In this document: one piece after another, positions 25,195 to 33,705 of the stretch
Layout of the letters: every line of letters starts with the position of its first letter
Position numbering within the stretch: position 1 is the stretch's first letter
The notes under the pieces: model-generated
Told to the model about the DNA's origin: nothing
Database searches by the model: none
What the model saw: the letters and a program-made list of their open reading frames with translations, nothing else
Assembly: GCA_015490875.1 (NCBI GenBank)
Contig: WFWZ01000357.1
Coordinates: 1-36,658 of the forward strand
Source of the DNA: Planctomycetaceae bacterium
Lineage (GTDB): Bacteria; Planctomycetota; Planctomycetia; Pirellulales; Pirellulaceae
Direction: 5' to 3'
DNA length: 36,658 nt
Made by a program: the position numbers and the translations under genes

Positions 25195-25220
25195 GAAAAA
25201 AGCCGGGAAGGCTCCCGGCT
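25195..25220 (-). terminator. Rho-independent terminator between the TolC-like and adaptor genes
   Basis: On the minus strand, AGCCGGGA-GCCT-TCCCGGCT forms a perfect 8-bp stem with a 4-nt loop (plus-strand positions 25201-25220), followed by six T residues (A residues at 25195-25200 on the plus strand). It lies 43 nt past the stop of the TolC-like gene. Confidence 0.85.
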
Positions 25221-25262
25221 CGTCGGAACTCACCACTCTCCACACTCGCTTATCCGTCTGCC

Positions 25263-27872
25263 TCAACGTCGCCTCGGTGGCGGCCCCATGGCTGTTTGCG
25301 GTTCTCCGGGGAGTGGCGGGGGCAATTCGATCTCTTCGGGCTGGCATGCCGCCGCTTCCTCGATCGGCATGTCGATCCAACGACCGTTCTCGTCCAACCT
25401 CATCACGCCGAGCTCCCGAGCCAGCCTCATGCGACCCGCGTAGTAGTTCAGCCAGACGCTCATGAAGTTATTGAGCGTGTTCCGCAGGTCAGATAGAGCG
25501 GTTAGCGAGTTGACCGCAGCGGTCGGTCCGAATTGGGGTCCCTGGCCGGCCGCTGTCGGCTCGGGAGGCCGTTGCAGTTCCTCGGCCGTCACGTCCACGC
25601 GCCGGATCGAAATGGCCACCGCGCGACGCTGAATTTCCAGATTCACACGGAGTTGTTCCATATTCCGCAGCAGGTTCCGAAGTCCCAGATTGACCGAATC
25701 GAGCGACTGGATAAAGCCGCGACGCGCCCGCTGGTAGTCGATCAGAGCCTGGCGGTAGTTGTTCCGTTCTAGCAAACGAGTGAAGGGAGCGTCGAACTGG
25801 AGCGACACGGACATCCGCCCGGTGGGAGCCTGGAACTTGGCGGCGTTGTTCCCGACGGTCGAGAGATCTCCATTGATGACCACGTCCAGACCAGCCTGGA
25901 GCCGGTCGGCGTTGAACTGGATCAAGCGCCACGTATCCACTAACGAGGCTCGCGAGTTCATGATGTCGAGGCGATTTGCCAACGCGATCCGAAATGCGTC
26001 GTTCGGATCGAGCTGGATCGGATCGACGACAATCGTCTCCAGGCGGGCTCGCGCCTGCACGAGTGACAATTCCTGGGTCGTGCGAAGCAGCCCCGACAGC
26101 CAATCGACCAACGCGTCCCGCGCCTCGGGAAGTTTCCCCTGTTTGACCTGCTGGCGAATCGCCTCCAGGCCCTCCTCCGTCTTCTCGATCCGCTGGATCA
26201 ACTCACGGTACTTCCCTCGCTCAAACTCCATATCCCGATCGAAAATCTGTTGTTCCTCGGGCGTCATCGTCGCCTTACGATGCGCCGTCAGTTCGCTCAC
26301 TCGCTTGAGGTCGTTCTCGACTACCGGAACCATAGCCTGCAACTGCTGGCGTTGATCCTCTCCCGCATCGATCAACTGCTGAAGGTCTGCGGGAGCGAAC
26401 TGCATGGGTAGATCACCGAGCATCTGTTGCAGGTCGAGGACTCGGTTCTGGATGGCACTCATGGCCGGGTCGATGAACCGCAGCGGCTGGATCATCGAAT
26501 CGTCAAGGGTCACGGGAATGTTGGGAGGCAGGCCGATCGTCCCGACCAAATAAGCTTCGATCGAGTTTTGCAGTCCGTTGCGAGCCTGGAGTAGATTGGC
26601 CCGCTCCGTTTCGACACTTTGACGAAACTGGTCCACCTGCACCAGGTCGATGAAACCGGCGTCGAGGTAGGACTCCAACAACGCCAGTGTGCGCAACTGC
26701 TGGCCAAGAGATTCTTCGGTATTGCGGATCTGCTGGAGTTGCTGCAAGAGGCCGATGTAACCGCCCACCAGACCTGCGCCACCGCCGGCGAAACCGGCAC
26801 CGCCGCCAGTACCACCGCCACCGCCACCGCCACCGAAACCGAAGCCGCCAGCTCCACCGACACCCCCGAAACCGCCGGCTCCCTGCCCGGTAAACCCGGT
26901 CAGCCCCGTACCGCCAAAGAAACCACCTCGACGCTGCAAGCTTCGCACGCCGAGTTCTCCGATGGCGATGTTCGTGTAAAAGCCTTGCTGGTACTGCGCG
27001 AACGACCGCACATTCGCCAAGAGGGCTCTCTCGACGATCGTCAACTGCTCGAGTGCAATGTCCTGTCCCGCGCCTCGCAGCAACGGCTGCATCAAGCTGA
27101 AATTCACGAGGCTCGTCGCGAAACTGGTGTTGGTGCCTGTGAACTGCCACACGAACGAGTTGGCAAAACCGACCAGCAATTCTCCGGCTCGAGCGAAACG
27201 GCGCCGAAGCTGAAAGTTCGTATCGGTCCGCAGCGTATTGGTTTCCCCACCCGGGCGCAGTTTCCCAAGATGAGTGTAGTTGGTCGTGTTGGTGCCGAAG
27301 AACTGGGTGTCGAGCCGGAACCGTTCGGTACTGACGTCGAGCGCCGACAAATAAAGCGTCTCGATCTGGTTCTGCCAGTTCGGCGAGTGGATGTAGGCGA
27401 GCTGCAACGCGTTCTCAACATTCAAGATCAACTCGCCATTTTCCGACATCGGAGCGTACGCCCCCAGTTGGTCCATCCACCCCGGGTTTTCGACGTCATG
27501 GACGACGCCGTTGCGCCACCAGTGTTTCCAACCCCGCTTGCCATCGACGACGCGCATATACTGAGCCGAAACAGGATCGTCGGCCGGCATGGGAACTCGG
27601 TCGGGATCGTACGGGGAGTAGTAGCGGCTGCGAGGATCCATGTACGGGTGGATCGGACGAGTCAACGCCCAACGAGGATCCATGGCGCGTTCCCGAATCA
27701 ACGCATCCACCTCGCGGTCTGCGCGCAGGCGATAATGGCGGCGTGTGCAACCGATCTGCAAGATGAGAACGAGTGCCGCTGTCACGCCCATCGCCAGACG
27801 CAACACGTCCGCCGCCTCGAGGTGGCTCCACCGCCTCTTCCACTCACGTCCATGCGTTGCGCTCATCGACAT
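25263..27872 (-). CDS. TolC-like outer-membrane efflux lipoprotein with glycine-rich insert
   Basis: An 869-residue outer-membrane channel component. A lipoprotein signal (about 24-42, ALVLILQIGC) gives acylated C42. The body has the paired long-helix pattern of the TolC family: N-terminal repeat about 160-480 with LNVENALQLAYIHSPNWQNQI, C-terminal repeat about 600-800 with LDPNDAFRIALANRLDIMNSRASL. It is roughly twice the length of TolC because of an N-terminal extension, a Gly-rich insert of about 60 residues (about 313-372, up to eight consecutive Gly) and a charged helical stretch (about 490-590). The start at ATG 27872 has GGAG 5 nt upstream; an in-frame GTG at 27932 is the alternative. 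It probably pairs with the downstream adaptor and permease. Confidence 0.88.
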   Translation of the reverse strand: MSMSATHGREWKRRWSHLEAADVLRLAMGVTAALVLILQIGCTRRHYRLRADREVDALIRERAMDPRWALTRPIHPYMDPRSRYYSPYDPDRVPMPADDPVSAQYMRVVDGKRGWKHWWRNGVVHDVENPGWMDQLGAYAPMSENGELILNVENALQLAYIHSPNWQNQIETLYLSALDVSTERFRLDTQFFGTNTTNYTHLGKLRPGGETNTLRTDTNFQLRRRFARAGELLVGFANSFVWQFTGTNTSFATSLVNFSLMQPLLRGAGQDIALEQLTIVERALLANVRSFAQYQQGFYTNIAIGELGVRSLQRRGGFFGGTGLTGFTGQGAGGFGGVGGAGGFGFGGGGGGGGTGGGAGFAGGGAGLVGGYIGLLQQLQQIRNTEESLGQQLRTLALLESYLDAGFIDLVQVDQFRQSVETERANLLQARNGLQNSIEAYLVGTIGLPPNIPVTLDDSMIQPLRFIDPAMSAIQNRVLDLQQMLGDLPMQFAPADLQQLIDAGEDQRQQLQAMVPVVENDLKRVSELTAHRKATMTPEEQQIFDRDMEFERGKYRELIQRIEKTEEGLEAIRQQVKQGKLPEARDALVDWLSGLLRTTQELSLVQARARLETIVVDPIQLDPNDAFRIALANRLDIMNSRASLVDTWRLIQFNADRLQAGLDVVINGDLSTVGNNAAKFQAPTGRMSVSLQFDAPFTRLLERNNYRQALIDYQRARRGFIQSLDSVNLGLRNLLRNMEQLRVNLEIQRRAVAISIRRVDVTAEELQRPPEPTAAGQGPQFGPTAAVNSLTALSDLRNTLNNFMSVWLNYYAGRMRLARELGVMRLDENGRWIDMPIEEAAACQPEEIELPPPLPGEPQTAMGPPPRRR

Positions 27873-28086
27873 TGCGTCTCCGTACGATTGGGGGTCGTTC
27901 CCGTAGCTCTCCGTAGCGTTCGTACACACCACCCCCCGACGCGGTCGCAGCGCACAGTCACCGCGTCCGCCGTAGTTGGTCTATCGAACACGCCGAGCTC
28001 CACGCGTCAACAATCCGACGGCTCGTCGCATCGTGTGCATGCTGCCGCGAGCGCCATCTGCGAAGTCTGGTCCGATCGGCACAGTC

Positions 28087-29358
28087 CTAGCGGCAGCAGA
28101 CTCCCCGCATCTGGCACCACTTGCCAGCTCCTAACACCGAAGCATCGGCGCCCACTCGCCCCACCCACTGCAAACCGACCGGCATGCCATCCGCCGCTCG
28201 CCCCACCGGAACCGTCAGCGTCGGCACACCCAGCAGACTCCAAGGGCTGTTGAAAAGAGGATCCCCCGTCGTCGAACGGTGGCTCGGAGCCGTCCCCGGA
28301 GTCGACCACATCAGCAAGAAGTCGACCCCCAAATCATCCCACCACCGTTCCATTTCCTGGTGCCACTCTTCTTGCCGGGCGACCGCCCGGTCGAACTCGC
28401 TTCGAGCAATCGCCTGGCCCCGCTCGATCAACCGACGCATACCCGGAGGGTACAGCGATCGGCGCTGGGCATAGGTCGCCGCATGCACCTGAGCCGCTTC
28501 ATACGCCATGAGCACTCCATGCACCTCGAGCAACGCGTCCCAGTCCACCGGTAGACGTACCGGCGCAACCTGGGCTCCGGCGTCGCGGCAACGCTGAACG
28601 ACCCGAGGCCAAAGCTCCAGCAGCAAACTGTCCGCTCGCGCCCCCTGCACATCCTCCAGCGTCCCGGCGCGGAACGTTTCCAGGTGCGCGACACGTTCTC
28701 CAGTAAGTGTCTCCCAGATGACCGCGGCGTCGCTCGGCTCGCGGCAGAGGAAACCCAGGTGGTCCAGCCGCGAGGCGATGGGAAAAACGCCATCCAAAGG
28801 CAGCCGCCCGAATGAGGGTTTGAAGCCGACAATGCCGCAATAGGCCGCCGGACGAACGATCGACCCTCCGGTTTGCGACCCGAGTGCCCAGGCGACGTGT
28901 CCATCGGCCACCGCGGCCGCGCTGCCACTACTGGACCCACCCGGGGACGAACCCGTTCGCCAAGGATGCCGTGTTGGCGAGGGATCGAAACAGGCGAACG
29001 GCGTCGTCACCGTCTTGCCCAACAACACAGCACCCAACTCGCGGAGTCGACGGACGATTTCGGCATCGCACTGAGCAGGCCCCATCGCCCAACCATCGAC
29101 CCCCACCGACGTCGGCTTGCCTGCTATGTCGATAATGTCCTTGACACCAACGGTCATGCCCTCGAGCGGACTTCGGGGAGCGCCCTCGCGCCAAAGGCGG
29201 TCCGATTCGGCCGCTGCCGCCAGCGCCCCCTCCCGATCGACTTCCACCCACGCGCAAATCTCCTGCTCGCGCTGCTCAATCCGCTCAAGGCACGCCACCA
29301 CGTGCGCCGACGGATTCGAACTCCCGTTCCCAAACGCTTCGCCCAATTCCTCCAGCAC
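28087..29358 (-). CDS. Amidase-signature-family hydrolase
   Basis: A 423-residue amidase (GatA-like fold). The Ser-cisSer-Lys triad is visible: K73 in GMTVGVKDIIDIAG, S142 in the GGSSSGSAAAVADG signature, and nucleophile S166 in GSQTGGSIVRPA. It hydrolyses a carboxamide whose identity is unknown. It is shorter than GatA (about 480 residues), with a reduced C-terminal part. gatB and gatC are not nearby, so a free amidase is more likely than the tRNA amidotransferase. The start is GTG 29358, with GGAGAG about 8 nt upstream. It follows the PSP1-like gene by 40 bp and probably shares the leu transcript. Confidence 0.88.
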   Translation of the reverse strand: MLEELGEAFGNGSSNPSAHVVACLERIEQREQEICAWVEVDREGALAAAAESDRLWREGAPRSPLEGMTVGVKDIIDIAGKPTSVGVDGWAMGPAQCDAEIVRRLRELGAVLLGKTVTTPFACFDPSPTRHPWRTGSSPGGSSSGSAAAVADGHVAWALGSQTGGSIVRPAAYCGIVGFKPSFGRLPLDGVFPIASRLDHLGFLCREPSDAAVIWETLTGERVAHLETFRAGTLEDVQGARADSLLLELWPRVVQRCRDAGAQVAPVRLPVDWDALLEVHGVLMAYEAAQVHAATYAQRRSLYPPGMRRLIERGQAIARSEFDRAVARQEEWHQEMERWWDDLGVDFLLMWSTPGTAPSHRSTTGDPLFNSPWSLLGVPTLTVPVGRAADGMPVGLQWVGRVGADASVLGAGKWCQMRGVCCR

Positions 29359-29398
29359 GTCCGCTGTCTCTCCTCACTCGTCACCCCAACGTCCCGGA

Positions 29399-29971
29399 TC
29401 ACCCCGGGCCTCGAAGTGGATCGGTCCCCACCGGTCGGCACGCGGCAGCCAGCGAGCACGCAGAGCAGCCTCCATCGCTGCAACCCGCCGCGGCGGCACT
29501 GCCGCAGTCCGGCCCGCACCCCTCGGTCAATGTGCGCACGAACGACGCCAACTCGATGGCGACACCATGGCGGCGTGCTAACTCAGCGAAGAGATCCCCC
29601 TTGTCGTCAGGAGCCTCGCCCAGGAAATAGAACCAAAGTTGGCTCCCATCGAGTGCGTATTCGGCATCCAGAAGACAGGCGCGAACGCCTCGCTCCTGGA
29701 GATAAGCCTGGCAACTGGCGACCGCTTCCGCCTGCCGCCGCTCGAGTCGCCCCGCCAGCAACTCGTCCTCGGCCGTGGCCGGCCGTACAATCGTAACACT
29801 CGCCTCGTCAAGACCCGCCGGTCGTCGGCAGGGAGCCAGCACCTGCCCCATCCGGAGGGCTCCGTCGTCACGCACAACCACGCGCCGGCCCGGCGCGTAG
29901 CTGCCATCCGCCGCATAGCCGCGACGAACCGCCCCGAGCGTTCCGGTTCGGACAAAGTACCACCCGGCCAT
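29399..29971 (-). CDS. PSP1/RicT-like protein with cysteine-rich tail
   Basis: A 190-residue protein. The middle (about 60-160) resembles the PSP1 C-terminal domain of Bacillus RicT (YaaT): a helix with AEAVASCQAYLQERG, then LLDAEYALDGSQLWFYFLGEA, then FAELARRHGVAIEL. In RicT-type proteins this domain takes part in a complex tied to RNA maturation and Fe-S clusters. The tail from about 163 is rich in cysteine (GCGPDCG, GCSDGGCSAC), so metal or Fe-S binding is plausible. The start at ATG 29971 has AGGAG 11 nt upstream; an in-frame start at 30184 would overlap leuD and adds an unrelated basic stretch. It lies 38 bp after leuD. Confidence 0.65.
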   Translation of the reverse strand: MAGWYFVRTGTLGAVRRGYAADGSYAPGRRVVVRDDGALRMGQVLAPCRRPAGLDEASVTIVRPATAEDELLAGRLERRQAEAVASCQAYLQERGVRACLLDAEYALDGSQLWFYFLGEAPDDKGDLFAELARRHGVAIELASFVRTLTEGCGPDCGSAAAAGCSDGGCSACSLAAACRPVGTDPLRGPG

Positions 29972-30009
29972 CGACCCGCCGACTCCTGAAGCCTGAAGGT
30001 CTTCCCGTT

Positions 30010-30591
30010 TCAACGCCTGGCCGCCTCGTATGCCGCAATCTTGTCTTCGTGCTGCAACGTCAGGGCGATCTCGTCCCAACCGTTCAGCAACATCCTGCGG
30101 AAGTAGGGATCGATCTCGAACGAACGCTCCCAACCCGATGCATCGGAAACGCGACAGGCCTCTAAATCGACGCAGAGTTCGCATCCACCTTCGGCCTTCC
30201 GAAAAAGATAGTCGATATCTTCTTCAGAAAGGCGCACAGGCAACAAGCCGTTTTTCAAGGCGTTCCCGTAGAAGATGTCGGCAAAGGAGGGTGCGATCAC
30301 GGCGCGAAAACCGTAGTCGACCAACGCCCACACCGCGTGTTCACGACTCGACCCGGATCCAAAGTTGCGTCGCGCCAATAGAATCGTGGCCCCCTGGTAT
30401 TCGGGACGATTGAGCACAAACGTCGCGTCATCGCTTCCGTCTTCGTGATACCGCCAGTCATAGAAAAGATAACGGCCGAAGCCGGTACGCTCGATGCGTT
30501 TCAAGAACTGCTTGGGAATGATCTGATCGGTATCGACGTTGGCTCGATCCAGCGGCACCACGCGGCCGGTGTGTTTGCGAAACGGTTCCAT
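30010..30591 (-). CDS. leuD: 3-isopropylmalate dehydratase, small subunit
   Basis: A 193-residue LeuD. With LeuC it isomerises 2-isopropylmalate to 3-isopropylmalate in leucine synthesis. Hallmarks are [21 protein letters not shown] at the N-terminus, [20 protein letters not shown] in the middle (the substrate-binding swivelling-domain loop) and [17 protein letters not shown]. The start is either ATG 30591 (AGGAG 14 nt away) or TTG 30600, which lies only 5 nt from the same AGGAG; homology does not decide. It is transcribed after leuC with a 142-bp gap and before the PSP1-like gene. Confidence 0.95.
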   Translation of the reverse strand: MEPFRKHTGRVVPLDRANVDTDQIIPKQFLKRIERTGFGRYLFYDWRYHEDGSDDATFVLNRPEYQGATILLARRNFGSGSSREHAVWALVDYGFRAVIAPSFADIFYGNALKNGLLPVRLSEEDIDYLFRKAEGGCELCVDLEACRVSDASGWERSFEIDPYFRRMLLNGWDEIALTLQHEDKIAAYEAARR

Positions 30592-30742
30592 GATTTCCAA
30601 CCGAACTCCTGTTCACGATGTTACGTTCACGACGTGAGCGATGCCACGTCCTGTGACACCGATTTGACACGGCACGGCTCGGCAGGAGCCTCGCCGCCTC
30701 ACCCTCCCAACCTAGCCTCGCCCCAATCTGTCGAAGGCCTGC

Positions 30743-32176
30743 TCAACAGGCCCCTTCCGTCACGGCATCCCACTCGCGAATGTCGACGAAATGCCCCGCG
30801 ATCGCGGCGGCGGCGGCCATCGCCGGCGAAACCAAATGAGTGCGTCCTCCTTTGCCTTGGCGCCCCTCGAAGTTTCGATTGCTCGTCGATGCGCATCGCT
30901 CCCCCGGAGCCAAACGGTCGGGGTTCATCGCCAGGCACATGCTGCAGCCGGCGTAGCGCCAGTCGAACCCAGCCTCGATCAACACCCGATCAATCCCTTC
31001 TTCTTCGGCCTGACGTCGAACCTGGCCGCTGCCCGGAACGACCATGGCATGGACGTGATCGGCCACTCTTCGACCACGGGCGATGGCCGCGACGGCGCGA
31101 AGATCTTCGATGCGGCCGTTCGTGCAAGAACCGATGAAGACGCGATCGACGCGGATGTCCTCCCATGTCTGCCCGGGGCGCAGTCCCATGTACTGAAGCG
31201 CCTGCTCGGCCGACTTCCGCTCCACGGGATCCTCCAGATTCGCCGGATCGGGAATCGGCTCGAGGACGCTCACGACCTGCCCCGGATGCGTCCCCCACGT
31301 GATCTGCGGTGCGATGGCTTCGGCCGAAAACGACCGAGACTGATCGTAGACCGCGCCTTCGTCGGGAACCCACTGTTTCCAACGCTCGACAGCTGCTTTG
31401 TAGTCGTCCGGCACGAACGGCCGTCCTTTGAGATAGGCGAAGGTGGTTTCGTCAGGTGCCACCATGCCGGCTCGAGCCCCCGCCTCGATCGACATATTGC
31501 ACACCGTCATCCGGCCTTCCATGCTGAGACTGGCGAAGGTGCTGCCGGTGTATTCAATCACGTGACCCGTGCCACCGTGCGTCCCGATCTGGCCAATCAA
31601 ATAGAGAATCAAATCCTTGGCCGTAACACCCGGCCCGAGCTCCCCCTCGACCCGCAGCTCCATCGTCTTGGGGCGAAGCTGCCGGAGTGTCTGCGTGGCC
31701 AAGACGTGTTCCACCTCGCTCGTCCCGATCCCGAACGCCAGCGCCCCGAACGCGCCGTGCGTGGCCGTGTGGCTGTCTCCGCAGACAATCACCATCCCGG
31801 GGTGAGTGTATCCCAGCTCCGGGCCGATGACGTGGACGATGCCCTGGCGAGGATCATCCACGTCGTACAGCGTGATTCCGAACTCACGGCAGTTCGCCTG
31901 CAACACCTCGACCTGACGCTGAGCGATGGCGTCGGCAAAAGGCAAGGTTCGATGATCGGTCGGTACGTTGTGATCGGGCGTCGCCACGGTCCGATCGGGT
32001 CGCCGAACGCGGCGACCGGCCAACCGAAGCCCCTCAAACGCCTGAGGACTCGTGACTTCGTGAATCAAATGCAGGTCGACGTAGAGGATGGCCGGCTGTC
32101 CCGGTTCTTCGTAGACCACGTGCTCGTCCCAAATCTTCTCGAAAAGCGTGCGTGGTCGGTGGGCCGATTGGTTCAT
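30743..32176 (-). CDS. leuC: 3-isopropylmalate dehydratase, large subunit
   Basis: A 477-residue aconitase-family protein that carries the [4Fe-4S] cluster of isopropylmalate isomerase. The cluster ligands are C351 (FIGSCTNGR), C411 and C414 (GCSMC). Other family motifs are [10 protein letters not shown], the [21 protein letters not shown] stretch with its substrate-binding residues, and NRNFEGRQG near the C-terminus. The length equals that of typical LeuC (about 466-475). ATG 32176 has no clear ribosome-binding site. The 206 bp upstream hold no gene but include the inverted repeat CCACT-GT-AGTGG near 32285, which could be an operator. It heads the leuC-leuD-PSP1-amidase cluster. Confidence 0.96.
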   Translation of the reverse strand: MNQSAHRPRTLFEKIWDEHVVYEEPGQPAILYVDLHLIHEVTSPQAFEGLRLAGRRVRRPDRTVATPDHNVPTDHRTLPFADAIAQRQVEVLQANCREFGITLYDVDDPRQGIVHVIGPELGYTHPGMVIVCGDSHTATHGAFGALAFGIGTSEVEHVLATQTLRQLRPKTMELRVEGELGPGVTAKDLILYLIGQIGTHGGTGHVIEYTGSTFASLSMEGRMTVCNMSIEAGARAGMVAPDETTFAYLKGRPFVPDDYKAAVERWKQWVPDEGAVYDQSRSFSAEAIAPQITWGTHPGQVVSVLEPIPDPANLEDPVERKSAEQALQYMGLRPGQTWEDIRVDRVFIGSCTNGRIEDLRAVAAIARGRRVADHVHAMVVPGSGQVRRQAEEEGIDRVLIEAGFDWRYAGCSMCLAMNPDRLAPGERCASTSNRNFEGRQGKGGRTHLVSPAMAAAAAIAGHFVDIREWDAVTEGAC

Positions 32177-32382
32177 AAGCTTCGGATCAAGTCATTTGGA
32201 AAGGTAGGCAAGGAGAGCGACGCAGTCTTGAGGAAGCGGCGAGGCTGCGGCTCGATACTGCGAGGGCACATGAGACGAGCCACTACAGTGGTCACCTCAA
32301 CTCGGCGCCCCGCTAGGCGTCTTCCCCCAACCAGTGTAAAGACCGAGGGAAACTCGGGCCAGGGGAACCCGATCGCCTGCAA

Positions 32383-33417
32383 TCACCCCTCCCGACTGCC
32401 CGTGTACTCGCCGGCCCGGTAGCGTCGGTACCAGTCCACGAATCGAGCGATCCCTTCTTCGATCGGCGTTTTCGGAGCGAAGCCGACAGCCTGCGTCAGC
32501 GCCTCGACGTCGGCGTACGTGGCCGGGACGTCTCCCGGCTGCAGAGGGAGATACTCCTTCTGCGCTTCTATGCCCAATGCCTTCTCAAGTACCTCGATGA
32601 AGTAGCCCAGCTCCACCGGTGTGTGGTTGCCGATGTTGTAGATCCGGTAGGGCGCCCGGCTCGACCCGGCATCGGGCTCGGCTCCGTTCCAATCGGGATT
32701 CGGCTCCGCTGGGCGATCACACGTCCGCACCACGCCCTCGACGACATCATCGATGTAGGTGAAGTCCCGCTGCATCTTTCCGTGATTGAAAACTCGGATC
32801 GGTCGGCCCTCGACGATCGCCTCGGTGAACAGATACAACGCCATGTCGGGCCGCCCCCACGGGCCATAGACGGTGAAGAACCGGAGTCCCGTCGTCGGGA
32901 GGTTGTACAGATGACTGTACGTGTGAGCCATCAGTTCGTTGGCCTTCTTCGTCGCCGCGTAAAGACTGACCGGATGGTCGACCCGATCGGCTACGGAAAA
33001 GGGCATTTTCGTGTTGGAGCCGTACACCGAACTCGACGACGCGTACACCAGGTGCTCGATGTCGTGGTGCCGGCACGCCTCCAAGATGTGACCAAAGCCC
33101 ACGAGGTTGCTCTGGATGTAGGCCTCGGGGTTCTCCAGGGAGTATCGCACGCCCGCTTGAGCCGCCAAGTGGATGACTCGGTCGAACGATTCCTCGGCGA
33201 AAAGCCCGGCCAGACGATCTCCTTCCACCAGGTCGATCCGCTCAAATCGGAAGGCGTCGTAGGGGCGCAACTGAGCGAGCCGGTCTTCCTTGAGCTTGAC
33301 ACTGTAGTAGTCGTTCAGATTGTCGATCCCCACGACCCGATCGCCCCGCTCCAGCAGGTAGCGACTCACGTGGTATCCGATGAACCCGGCGGCACCGGTG
33401 ACCAGAATGGTTGCCAC
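32383..33417 (-). CDS. NAD-dependent epimerase, UDP-glucuronate 4-epimerase type
   Basis: A 344-residue extended short-chain dehydrogenase. The Rossmann motif is [10 protein letters not shown] (7-16). The catalytic residues are the SSSSVYG serines near 127-130 and Y153-x3-K157 in YAATKKANE. The segment [18 protein letters not shown] with GRPDMA is characteristic of UDP-glucuronate 4-epimerases, which make UDP-galacturonate for capsule or lipopolysaccharide. The start is GTG 33417, with AAGGAG 9 nt upstream and homology starting at once; a frame reaching back to 33639 adds a non-conserved, intergenic-looking stretch. It is divergent from the UDP-sugar dehydrogenase gene, which fits a shared surface-polysaccharide role. 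Confidence 0.92.
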   Translation of the reverse strand: MATILVTGAAGFIGYHVSRYLLERGDRVVGIDNLNDYYSVKLKEDRLAQLRPYDAFRFERIDLVEGDRLAGLFAEESFDRVIHLAAQAGVRYSLENPEAYIQSNLVGFGHILEACRHHDIEHLVYASSSSVYGSNTKMPFSVADRVDHPVSLYAATKKANELMAHTYSHLYNLPTTGLRFFTVYGPWGRPDMALYLFTEAIVEGRPIRVFNHGKMQRDFTYIDDVVEGVVRTCDRPAEPNPDWNGAEPDAGSSRAPYRIYNIGNHTPVELGYFIEVLEKALGIEAQKEYLPLQPGDVPATYADVEALTQAVGFAPKTPIEEGIARFVDWYRRYRAGEYTGSREG

Positions 33418-33705
33418 GACCACAAACTCCTTGTAGGCAATAGGCTGGTTCGAATCGTTGGGCGAGAAACGGCCTTTCCTGCCGTCTGCATGGCCAAGCC
33501 GACCCCCGCCAGCGGGTGATGGCCTGCGGTGGTCGGCAGGCAATCCTCCCCCGATTGGCTCCGTCCATGATATACTCAAAAAGATTAGACGCACCCCCCG
33601 AGACGCACCCAAGCGGCTGCCCACATCTTCGGGCTGCAAAGAACAGCTCTACGGGAGGGGCTGCAGCCATCGAGGGACACCAGAAGAGACTGACCGAGTA
33701 TCACG
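33418..33705. other. Divergent promoter region of the two nucleotide-sugar genes
   Basis: A 288-bp gap with no credible gene. TGATATACT at 33568-33576 looks like an extended -10 element reading toward the dehydrogenase gene, though no -35 match is present at the right distance. The stretch between 33590 and 33700 is GC-rich and could be a leader. Reading frames that cross it are extensions of the flanking genes. Confidence 0.35.

Noticed and set aside
26619-28253. 544-codon plus-strand frame opposite the TolC-like gene
   Set aside because: Composition is that of antisense of a Gly- and helix-rich gene, no domain is seen, and it runs over three features on the other strand.
32340-32360. Weak terminator after the epimerase gene (CCGAG/CTCGG)
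   Set aside because: The stem is only 5 bp and the T run is interrupted, so it is not convincing.
30791-32422. 543-codon plus-strand frame opposite leuC
   Set aside because: leuC on the minus strand has all iron-sulfur cysteines and normal length; this frame is its shadow.
33555-33576. Sigma-70 promoter TTGGCT...TATACT upstream of the UDP-sugar dehydrogenase
   Set aside because: The two hexamers are only 10 nt apart; only the extended -10 part is plausible.
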